Position numbers and translations under genes: made by a program. From Photorhabdus cinerea (GTDB taxonomy: Bacteria; Pseudomonadota; Gammaproteobacteria; Enterobacterales; Enterobacteriaceae): a stretch of 64,000 bases of DNA. The stretch covers positions 52,545 to 116,544 of the forward strand of contig NZ_PUJW01000015.1 in the NCBI RefSeq assembly GCF_011189575.1, given 5' to 3'. The notes below the pieces were generated by a model that did no database searches, was not told where the DNA came from, and worked only from the letters and a program-made list of their open reading frames with translations. Numbering within the stretch: position 1 is the stretch's first letter; the number at the start of each line of letters is the position of its first letter. Below are positions 44,485 to 52,124 of this stretch, in pieces.

Positions 44485-45168
44485 CTACAAGGTTCGGCAA
44501 ATCGCCCAGACCTGTATTGAACGGGCGCCAGCACGAATTAACAAACGGGAAATTTCAGTTATCGTCGCACCAGTGGTAATAACATCATCAAGTATGGCGA
44601 CATGTTGTCCAGCAACTGGGCCACAAAGCTGAAATGCTTTCCTGAGATTGGTTTTACGTTGTGCCGCTGATAAATTTCTTTGTGGTAGTGTAGCACGCGT
44701 GCGTTGCAGAATGCTTTGCTGATAGTCGCATTGTAGCCATTCTGATAATTGCTTTGCCATTAATTCGCCTTGATCAAATCCTCGTTTCCAGCGTCTGTGC
44801 CGATGCAGTGGCACACTAAGCAGAATATTGGGTTTACACCATCGTCCATCACGATAGCCCTGTTGCCAGTGCAGCAGAAACAGACGCGCCAAAACTGACG
44901 CAAGTTGTGGGGTACTGTGATATTTATAGCGGCGAATCAGGCGGCTTAAGGGAGGGCGATAATCGGTAATCGCTATCATATTTTCCCACAAAGGTGGTTT
45001 TTTGATGCAGCGCCCACAAGGTAATGAAGTTAACTCTGAGGGCAGGGCACAGCATGGGCACATGTTTGTCAGACGTTTCAACCGCTTGCTGCAAAAACTG
45101 CATATTCCGTGATGTGGAAACCAAAGAGACTGATGGCATAGCCAACAGTACCCAACCATTGTTAGCAT
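44485..45168 (-). CDS. gntX: ComF/GntX family phosphoribosyltransferase-like protein
   Basis: 227 aa from the ATG at 45168, with AAGGAAG upstream, equal to the E. coli length; the frame is open further to 45336, but that part overlaps bioH and is unlikely. An N-terminal zinc-finger-like segment (CWLCHQS, CSFCSKR, CPCCALP, CGRC) is followed by the PRPP-binding motif VAILDDVITTGATI. Homologues take part in use of external DNA as a nutrient. Divergent from bioH. Confidence 0.93.
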   Translation of the reverse strand: MLTMVGYCWLCHQSLWFPHHGICSFCSKRLKRLTNMCPCCALPSELTSLPCGRCIKKPPLWENMIAITDYRPPLSRLIRRYKYHSTPQLASVLARLFLLHWQQGYRDGRWCKPNILLSVPLHRHRRWKRGFDQGELMAKQLSEWLQCDYQQSILQRTRATLPQRNLSAAQRKTNLRKAFQLCGPVAGQHVAILDDVITTGATITEISRLLIRAGARSIQVWAICRTL

Positions 45169-45207
45169 AGGTTTCTTCCTTGATGGCAAATAAAGTTGAG
45201 AATAACA

Positions 45208-45990
45208 ATGGCTGATCTGTTTTGGCAGGTTTCTGATGAAGGTTCGCGTGATCTTGTGCTGCTGCACGGATGGGGGCTGAATGCGGAAGTCTGGCGTTCC
45301 ATGGAAATGCGATGCGCTCCGCATTTTCGTTTGCATCTGGTGGATTTACCGGGCTATGGCCGCAGCCATAAATATGGCCCGATGAGCCTCGCGGATATGG
45401 CGGATGAAGTCTGGCGGCATGCCCCTGAAAATGCGCTGTGGTTGGGATGGTCATTGGGTGGGCTGGTTGCCAGCCGGATTGCGCTTGATCATCAGGATAA
45501 GGTTGCTGGATTAATTACCGTAGCTTCTTCACCGCATTTCAGTGCAGAAAGTGACTGGCCGGGGATTAAGCCTGAAGTTTTGCGCGATTTCGAACATCGG
45601 TTGAGTGAAGATTTTCAGCGTACCGTCGAGCGGTTTTTGGCTTTACAGACATTAGGCACAGATAGCGCCCGTCAGGATGCGAGGCTATTGAAATCCGTTG
45701 TGCTGGCGCAGCCGATGCCTTCTGTTGAAGTGTTGCATGTTGGACTAGAAATTTTGCGGACTGAAGATTTAAGGGAGCCTTTGGCTGAGCTTGCCATCCC
45801 ATTCCTGCGGATTTACGGCTATCTGGATGGTTTGGTGCCAAGAAAAATCCAGAATATTCTTGATGAAAAATGGCCGCGTTCGGTTTCAACCATAATGCGC
45901 CATGCCGCTCATGCGCCTTTTATTTCTCATCCTGATGAGTTTGTTGGGGTATTAACTGAATTTGCTGGCAGGGCGTTAAGAAATGGTTAG
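45208..45990 (+). CDS. bioH: Pimeloyl-[acyl-carrier protein] methyl ester esterase
   Basis: 260 aa from the ATG at 45208 (frame open from a TTG at 45196). Alpha/beta hydrolase with Ser82 in LGWSLGGLVA, Asp in IYGYLDGLVP and His in RHAAHAPF, as in E. coli BioH. It hydrolyses pimeloyl-ACP methyl ester in biotin synthesis. It is divergent from gntX with a 39-base gap. Confidence 0.97.
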   Translation: MADLFWQVSDEGSRDLVLLHGWGLNAEVWRSMEMRCAPHFRLHLVDLPGYGRSHKYGPMSLADMADEVWRHAPENALWLGWSLGGLVASRIALDHQDKVAGLITVASSPHFSAESDWPGIKPEVLRDFEHRLSEDFQRTVERFLALQTLGTDSARQDARLLKSVVLAQPMPSVEVLHVGLEILRTEDLREPLAELAIPFLRIYGYLDGLVPRKIQNILDEKWPRSVSTIMRHAAHAPFISHPDEFVGVLTEFAGRALRNG

Positions 45991-46795
45991 TTTTGCTAGT
46001 ATTTCTATAATGATATCAATATATTATTTCTGGCTTATAAAAACAGTGATGGTTCAGGAAAGAATTGGGTTGTAGGTAAAGCCAAATGAGATTTACTTGG
46101 CTGTACTTTCTGCTTTGTTTTGATGTATCTCAAGGGAGAGTCATATGATTGAAGAGGACAAACCGCTGCTAACGGTCAGATTATCCAGGCAGCTCCAGCA
46201 TAAGCCTTCGTCAGGTATTGCACTGCTACAGGGACTTTAGAGTTTTTCTGATGATGTCTTGTAGAATCTCCTTTTTACATACTGAGATTAGCCACCAAAT
46301 AGGGTATATTGCCACGAAGCAAAAAGTTAGGTGTGAACATTATTGATTTCAGCAAACATATTTTAAAGTGAATAATTTTATAAAATAAAGTGCTGGCTTC
46401 ACTAATGCAGAATTTTATCTTTTAACATTAATAAAAATGCATATATTGATATTATTGAACCAAATCACGGTACAAGGGTATGAGTGATCTCAAAAATCAG
46501 ACAATAATCTAATGGTACTATTAAATAGATATGCTAAATAAAAGTAAAATTGGAAATTAGATTAATATGAGGAAATATTATTCATGTTTTATGTAGTATG
46601 TATATGTATATGTATTTAAATGATTTTTAAATACAATAATGAAAGATATTAGAAAGTTAAAAAACATGAGTTGTTTCACAATAATAAAATTTTTACGTTA
46701 ACAGCTAATTTACATGGAATAAGATTCTTGCTTATATTTAAATTCCCTCACGGGAAATAAGTAAATATCAGCCTAAAATTTAAAAAGGAGATGTT
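45991..46795. other. AT-rich region upstream of the octapeptide operon
   Basis: About 800 bases without a supported gene. A 31-codon frame at 46145-46240 (MIEEDKPLLTVRLSRQLQ...) with GGAGAG upstream is possible but unsupported. The remainder is strongly AT-rich and presumably holds the promoter for the operon that follows. Confidence 0.4.
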
Positions 46796-46822
46796 ATGGA
46801 CTATCAACCTCTGGCTAGCTAA
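46796..46822 (+). CDS. Octapeptide ORF (leader or precursor peptide candidate)
   Basis: ATG followed by codons for DYQPLAS and a TAA stop, with an AAAAAGGAG ribosome site five bases upstream, the strongest RBS in the neighbourhood. It is followed after 20 bases by a long hairpin and, at 46893, by an exporter/oxygenase operon. The layout resembles microcin C loci, where a heptapeptide gene is followed by a stem-loop and modification/export genes, but no MccB-type adenylyltransferase is present. A translated leader for attenuation is the main alternative. Confidence 0.4.
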   Translation: MDYQPLAS

Positions 46823-46842
46823 TATAAAACTTTAAAAACCAA

Positions 46843-46874
46843 GGATAGGTGTAAATATTTATTTATACCTATCC
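46843..46874 (+). promoter_or_regulatory. Long hairpin between octapeptide ORF and MFS gene
   Basis: GGATAGGTGTAAATA (46843-46857) pairs with TATTTATACCTATCC (46860-46874) at 14 of 15 positions. There is no T run after it, so partial termination, RNA processing or translational control are all possible. It ends 18 bases before the MFS start codon. Confidence 0.65.
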
Positions 46875-46892
46875 TCACGTGGATGATAATCA

Positions 46893-48071
46893 ATGAAAAA
46901 ATACATTAGTATAGGTGTCCATGAGCTTGATACTTATCTTGATTATGCTATTTTAAGCATCATAGCTATATATAGTCTGCATGCTACTCCATCCGAAATG
47001 GGAATATTGGGTGCTTGCTTCGCAGTGCCATTCCTGGTGGCAAGTGGATTATTCGGCAAGCTGTTTGACAACGGAAATATATTAAATTGGAGGACACTGC
47101 TGTTCTTTATTAATGGCATTGTCATACTTTTTTTATCTGTAGCTGATCCAATTATATTTCTTTATATTATTACATTAATCAAGACAACTTGTCGGTGTGG
47201 GCTTGGAATATCAAACACAAAATTGAACGTAGATGATAATGAATCTCAAAGATTTTATGAAATTTATGGATATATTACCAACTTTAGTAGAATAGTTATT
47301 CCTTTGTTTGTTGTATATTTAAATACGAATTATGGACTATGGTTTGTCCTGTTATTATCAATGACATTTAATTTGGTCGGCATGCTGATATCATACTTTG
47401 ATAATACTTTCCGACCTGATGCAAATAAAAGTATACAGCCTACGGCTGTAGAACATTTCTCATTCATGCAACAATTGAAAAATAAACCAGATTTATATTT
47501 ACTTGTTTCGGCCTATACTTTGTCAAATTTAGCTTTTTTTCTCAGTAACGATATGCTCGGTATCTTCTTTGAGAGGATTGGGCAGAATGAAAGTAGCATT
47601 GGCTACATAATTTCACTTCTTGGGGTCGGAGGAATAGTAGGAACTCGAGTGTCTGGTTGGTTACTTAAAAAATTGTCAGCTAAGAATGTCCTGTTATTCT
47701 CCGTTATGGTTAATTTTGTGGCTTTTTGGGGATTTGGTTTCTTAGATGCAAAAACATATCATTATGCCACATACTATTTGTTGGTTTTCCTTGTTGGTAC
47801 GGCCTCTGGTGTAACATTCTTCGCGATTAGATATGGTGTGAGAAATATTATTGGTTTTGAACACGTAGGAAAAGCTACAGGAAATATACAAAAAATTTCA
47901 TCTGTAGTGGCAATTTTGATGCCGATTATTGTTGGGTATACTGCAAAACTCATTTCTATCGAATTTACTTTCAAATTAACAAGTATCTTGCTTGTGGTGA
48001 TATTCCTATATTTTTTATTTAAAAAGCATGAATTAACTGAGGAAAAGGATAAATATGTACAATCCAAATAA
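46893..48071 (+). CDS. MFS transporter (probable exporter)
   Basis: 392 aa with about 12 hydrophobic helices and a short central loop near residues 180-200. Glycine-rich MFS segments are visible (MGILGACFAVPFLVASGLFG; GYIISLLGVGGIVGTRVSGW). First full-length gene of the operon; its end overlaps the next start by 17 bases. Export of the operon's product is the likely role, judged from context. Confidence 0.82.
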   Translation: MKKYISIGVHELDTYLDYAILSIIAIYSLHATPSEMGILGACFAVPFLVASGLFGKLFDNGNILNWRTLLFFINGIVILFLSVADPIIFLYIITLIKTTCRCGLGISNTKLNVDDNESQRFYEIYGYITNFSRIVIPLFVVYLNTNYGLWFVLLLSMTFNLVGMLISYFDNTFRPDANKSIQPTAVEHFSFMQQLKNKPDLYLLVSAYTLSNLAFFLSNDMLGIFFERIGQNESSIGYIISLLGVGGIVGTRVSGWLLKKLSAKNVLLFSVMVNFVAFWGFGFLDAKTYHYATYYLLVFLVGTASGVTFFAIRYGVRNIIGFEHVGKATGNIQKISSVVAILMPIIVGYTAKLISIEFTFKLTSILLVVIFLYFLFKKHELTEEKDKYVQSK

Positions 48072-48801
48072 ACTTAGTAATATTGATTTTATCAATGCGA
48101 AACATTATGACTTATATCTGAAAGGAAAAACTAAGCAAATATGGGATAGCAATCTGAACTGGGACTTGGCCGGGAAAGATTTAATCCCTGAAAGTTTATA
48201 CGAGACAGCTGCAATCGTTGCGAGTTTATCAGTTCATGTTGAAATTCTGGGAATGCAAAATGCTGCGGAGTTACTGCTTCAATGTGATGACTTTTCGCTT
48301 AAAATAGGGCTAGCTCAAGCTGTTAATGATGAAGCCAGACACTCTGAACTTTTCGCGAAATAGGCGATTTTAGCGAATGGTAGCATAAAGGATCTGCCGA
48401 AAACTAGGGATATATATGTTGAGCACTTTGCCAAATTAAGAAATTTTAATGAAACATTTCTCAGTCATGTTTTTCTTGAGAATGGTGCTCTTGAGCAATT
48501 TAACATTTTTATTCATGCTTTTGGTGATAAAAGTTTAATTGGCCAGATATATAAGGGTGCGATGCAGGATGAAGCAAGACATGTTCAAATGGGAATTACA
48601 TATTTCAGGGAGCTTATCGAGAAGTCACCAGCTAAAAGAGAAATGGTTATAGATCATCTGACTACTTTTAAGAAAATACTGCATGTTAATAAAGAAGGGA
48701 TTAACTGGCTGTCAGATATCAGCGGTATTCCGGCTGATGAAATTGAAACTAGAATTAAAAATCGACATGATAATTTCATTAATAAAATAATGGAGAAATA
48801 A
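48055..48801 (+). CDS. Ferritin-like diiron oxygenase with in-frame TAG at codon 103
   Basis: The frame spans 248 codons with a single TAG at 48361-48363. Two iron-binding helix pairs are clear: Glu63 with Glu93/His96 (NDEARHSE) before the stop, and a Glu in FLENGALEQF with Glu173/His176 (QDEARHVQM) after it. The TAG replaces what is probably a Tyr codon in LFAK-x-AILANGS. As written, only 102 residues are made unless the stop is suppressed, and a diiron centre needs both halves. Neighbouring genes overlap tightly and look intact, so the mutation may be recent, or a sequencing error. Confidence 0.72.
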
Positions 48802-48804
48802 TTA

Positions 48805-49407
48805 ATGTTCAATGGTGTTCGCGTCATCGAAGATGCAATAACAGAACGAGAAATAGATATTATTTACAGATACTTAGCTATCTCTAAAAATCTGGGGCAT
48901 TTAAAAGGGAATAATGACTCAACCAGAGCCCATATGTATTATGCCACACCTTATTTTGAAGCCATGCTGAGTCATTACTGTGATTTAGTATCAGATACTG
49001 TAAATGAAAAAGTATATCCAAGTTATTCTTTTTTATGGAATTATAAAGAGAAATATACACTTCCAAAGCATAAGGACAGAAACTCTGTAGATTATATTAT
49101 TTCGATTGGTATACATACTAAAGAGGAAGCTGACTGGAGTTTATACGTAGAGAGCAATCCAGTAAATATGAAATCTGGTGATATTCTGATTTTAGATGGG
49201 AAGAGATTTGAACACTGGAGAGAGCCTTGCCCATACAAAAACAGATTACAACTTATTTTGTGCTATACACGGGATTTATCATTAAGATTCGATAAAAGGT
49301 CACATCTTGGCTACGATCCTGTACCTGAAGTTATAACATCACCTTTTAAAGAAAAATTAAATATCGACGATGATTATATAAAGGAGCTAAGCACTTACTA
49401 TGTGTAA
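48805..49407 (+). CDS. Fe(II)/2-oxoglutarate-type oxygenase
   Basis: 200 aa. The facial triad is readable: His89-x-Asp91 (LPKHKDRNSVDY) and His137 (KRFEHWREP), with Arg147 (KNRLQLILCY) for 2-oxoglutarate. The DILILDGKRFEHWREP strand-turn is typical of small P4H-like dioxygenases. It begins three bases after the diiron gene stop and overlaps the next gene by eight. Substrate unknown. Confidence 0.72.
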   Translation: MFNGVRVIEDAITEREIDIIYRYLAISKNLGHLKGNNDSTRAHMYYATPYFEAMLSHYCDLVSDTVNEKVYPSYSFLWNYKEKYTLPKHKDRNSVDYIISIGIHTKEEADWSLYVESNPVNMKSGDILILDGKRFEHWREPCPYKNRLQLILCYTRDLSLRFDKRSHLGYDPVPEVITSPFKEKLNIDDDYIKELSTYYV

Positions 49408-49699
49408 TGGCCGATACAAATTTGTAGAAACGTATATTTTTTTTGACGGGAGATCTGTTCTCCGCAATTTTCAAGATGAAGATGATAATCTTGTTACCTT
49501 TGGCTTTATGGCAAAAGGTAAATATCGCTGGTTGGCGGAAACTACTGAGAATTTCAGGATTTATAGTGGAGTAGCCTCTTTTACCATTGAAGGAAAAAGG
49601 AGATTATTACAATCTGGTGATGAAATTATTGTTCCTAAAGATTTAACCTTTGAAGTCGAAGTAATAGAACATTTAGATTATAGGTGCTTTTATGATTAA
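49400..49699 (+). CDS. PpnP-like cupin (pyrimidine/purine nucleoside phosphorylase family)
   Basis: 99 aa. The central pattern TFGFMAKGKYRWLAETTENFRIYSG...SGDEIIVPKDLTFEVEV parallels PpnP (YaiE, DUF1255), a small cupin that phosphorolyses nucleosides. Sequence is divergent, so activity may differ. Translationally coupled on both sides. A nucleoside or sugar-phosphate substrate in this operon would fit the oxidoreductase that follows, but this is inference. Confidence 0.6.
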   Translation: MCNGRYKFVETYIFFDGRSVLRNFQDEDDNLVTFGFMAKGKYRWLAETTENFRIYSGVASFTIEGKRRLLQSGDEIIVPKDLTFEVEVIEHLDYRCFYD

Positions 49700-50714
49700 T
49701 TTAGGAATTATTGGCACAGGATTAATAGCAAAAATCATAGCCAAGAGTTGTGTTAATACTGGTGTAAAAGTTTATTCTGTATTATCAAGGAGTAAAAACA
49801 ATGCGGAATCATTTTGTAGAGAGTTTTGTGGCAAAAGAGGAAAAGGCTACACTGTACCTGAGGCTTTTTTCGAAGATCCGGGGTTGGATGCGGTCTATAT
49901 TGCAACTCCTAGCTCAACAAAAGAGTTTTATATGAGATTATGTCTCGAATATAAAAAGCATACTTTAGTTGAAAAGCCTTTGCCTTCATCTATGTTTCTC
50001 TCGGAGTTTCTTGAATTATCAAAAGAGAGAAATATTATTTGGATGGATGCAACGCACTTTGTACATAATGAGTTATATAATTCATTACCGCAACTAATAA
50101 ATGAAAATGTGGGAAAAATTGTCAGAATTGATTCAAGTTTTTTTTGGCCTAGTACTGATTATTCACATATAAAATTTAACCGTCGTCTTGAGGATAAAGG
50201 TGCTCTTGGCGATCTTGGTTGGTATCCTATTCGCATGGTCTTATCGCTTATTGAAAGAAAAGAGATATATAAATTAGACTCATTTGTTTTGAAGAAAGAA
50301 ACAGGAGCCATTCTAGAATTTAATGCGATAGGTTTAACAAATTCTAATATAACCTTCAGTATGGCTTCATCCTATCGGGGTTCCACAGCCCGGCAGGAAG
50401 TAACAATATCTGGTGAAAAGGGTGAGATTAGCATTCGAGATTTTGTAATGCCATATTGCGGTTCCTTTGTCTATGATAGGATGCTGCCATTTTTGAGGGT
50501 GAAAATAGCATCGGGACTAAAGCCATTGGTTGATGAGGAATATAAAAGAATATTCTTTAAAGAATTACAACATCACAGAATGGTATATAATTTTATTGAT
50601 TTCATCAAAGGAAATAAAGATAAATATATACTTGATGAACTCCAGAGGAAATCTTTAGACACTATCAAACTGATTGAAACCATCCAATGCCAATCAGATT
50701 CTCTACAAATTTAA
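49692..50714 (+). CDS. Gfo/Idh/MocA family oxidoreductase
   Basis: 340 aa. N-terminal NAD(P) Rossmann motif LGIIGTGLIAKIIA, the catalytic EKP in HTLVEKPLPSS, and the C-terminal-domain motif GALGDLGWYPIRM. Members oxidise or reduce sugars, inositols and sugar-like intermediates. It overlaps the cupin gene by eight bases, so it is part of the same operon. Confidence 0.85.
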   Translation: MINLGIIGTGLIAKIIAKSCVNTGVKVYSVLSRSKNNAESFCREFCGKRGKGYTVPEAFFEDPGLDAVYIATPSSTKEFYMRLCLEYKKHTLVEKPLPSSMFLSEFLELSKERNIIWMDATHFVHNELYNSLPQLINENVGKIVRIDSSFFWPSTDYSHIKFNRRLEDKGALGDLGWYPIRMVLSLIERKEIYKLDSFVLKKETGAILEFNAIGLTNSNITFSMASSYRGSTARQEVTISGEKGEISIRDFVMPYCGSFVYDRMLPFLRVKIASGLKPLVDEEYKRIFFKELQHHRMVYNFIDFIKGNKDKYILDELQRKSLDTIKLIETIQCQSDSLQI

Positions 50715-50744
50715 ATCTATAGCTATTTAAAAAAAGGAAAAAAC

Positions 50745-51743
50745 ATGGAGAATATCAATAATTATTTTGATTTTATATATCAGGATATTGTTATCCCTTT
50801 TTTTAAAAGATTAACTGTGTTTTTTACACCGAGTCATGGGTTGTTCATTGGATATTTATTTATGGCTTTTTTAATTGCCGTTTTGTTTTATGCTTATAAA
50901 AATAAAACGGCTAACCCATTAAAAGCCAGCAAAATGGTAATCAAGGCGCACAAATTCACATCAAAATCATCAAAGGATGATTTCATTTTTTATTTTGTCG
51001 ACAAGATAGTGTTTGGGTTTACATATGCCCTTATTTTATCGTCAGCTTTATTCTTTAAAGAGGGCACCATAAATATCTTGTCATTTCTTAGCATTCCTCA
51101 TTTCCATGTTACTCCAGGCATAGCTATCAACTTGGTTTTAACTCTTGGCGCAATAATTGTTTTTGATTTTGCCGTTTTTTTTGAACATTTTCTGTCTCAT
51201 AAAATCAGGCTATTATGGGAATTTCATAAAGTTCATCACATTGCTGAAAATTTGACACCTTTAACTGCTTATAGATCTCACCCTGTAAATCAAGGATTTT
51301 TTATCTTAATAGCAAGTTTGTTTACAGGTATATATGCAGGTGGAATATCTTATTTTTTCGATGCTCAGCACACATATATTCTTTTTTCTGGGCAAAACGT
51401 ATTTATGTTTTTACTTCTTATGTTTGGTTTGAATTTGCAACATTCTATGGTTTACTTAAAATATCCCCCTTTTATCAGAGATATTTTTGTTAGCCCTGCA
51501 TATCACCAGTTACATCATAGTAGTTCCGTTAAACACTATGATAAAAATTTTGGTTTCATTTTTTCATTTTGGGATCGCTTATTTAAAACACAAATTATGC
51601 CTCAGGCAGATGAAGTATTGACTTTTGGTGCAGCAGGAGAAAGATATGATAATTATTCTGGGGTGAAAAATATGTATGTAACGCCTTTTAAACGAGTTGT
51701 AAAACGACTGAAGAAAATAATTGAAGGTCTCCGATGCCAGTAA
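50745..51743 (+). CDS. Sterol desaturase / fatty acid hydroxylase family membrane oxygenase
   Basis: 332 aa, several membrane helices and the histidine clusters HFLSH, HKVHH and HQLHH that bind the diiron site in this family. It follows the oxidoreductase by 30 bases with an AAAAAAGGAAAAA leader. Last gene of the operon, giving it three distinct oxygenase types. Substrate unknown; hydroxylation of a lipid or hydrophobic tail is typical. Confidence 0.85.
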   Translation: MENINNYFDFIYQDIVIPFFKRLTVFFTPSHGLFIGYLFMAFLIAVLFYAYKNKTANPLKASKMVIKAHKFTSKSSKDDFIFYFVDKIVFGFTYALILSSALFFKEGTINILSFLSIPHFHVTPGIAINLVLTLGAIIVFDFAVFFEHFLSHKIRLLWEFHKVHHIAENLTPLTAYRSHPVNQGFFILIASLFTGIYAGGISYFFDAQHTYILFSGQNVFMFLLLMFGLNLQHSMVYLKYPPFIRDIFVSPAYHQLHHSSSVKHYDKNFGFIFSFWDRLFKTQIMPQADEVLTFGAAGERYDNYSGVKNMYVTPFKRVVKRLKKIIEGLRCQ

Positions 51744-51875
51744 AATCCTTGTGAACATACACTTTTGTCGAGTTCGTCAGAGGGGAGAAGGAAGAAGTCG
51801 ATGTTGCCTTTGAGGAATTAGCGGTGGGTGAATCATAATTTTTATCTCGTCAAGAGGCAATTTCCAATCATATGA

Positions 51876-52115
51876 TCACCGCTCCCCAACTATCCGATAA
51901 ACCGCCGTATCGCATTTCTGTGCTTCAGGGCATTGTTTGCAACTGCCGCTTAGGCAGGCAGTTGCATTGATCTTTTCCAGTTTACCCATCACTGTGAGCT
52001 GCTCAAGCATAGCTTCAATCATCGACAGTGAAGCAGATAGCTGGTGGCTCAACAGTTTAGCATCAGCCCGTCCATTCAGAGCGACTGCATCCCTTACTTT
52101 TAACAGGCTAATCAT
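51876..52115 (-). CDS. feoC: Ferrous iron transport protein C
   Basis: 79 aa. Winged-helix N-terminus (MISLLKVRDAVALNGRADAKLLSHQL) and a Cys cluster (CLSGSCKQCPEAQKC) that can bind an oxygen-sensitive Fe-S cluster. It stabilises FeoB or adjusts its turnover. Third gene of feoABC, nine bases after feoB. Confidence 0.94.
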   Translation of the reverse strand: MISLLKVRDAVALNGRADAKLLSHQLSASLSMIEAMLEQLTVMGKLEKINATACLSGSCKQCPEAQKCDTAVYRIVGER

Positions 52116-52124
52116 TCTCGGCTC

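Noticed and set aside
46145..46240. 31-codon frame beginning MIEEDKPLL
   Set aside because: It has a plausible RBS, but nothing else supports it; no family and no conserved neighbour.
46796..46874. Calling the octapeptide a microcin C homologue
   Set aside because: No MccB-like ThiF enzyme, no aminopropyl genes, and the peptide ends in Ser rather than Asn.
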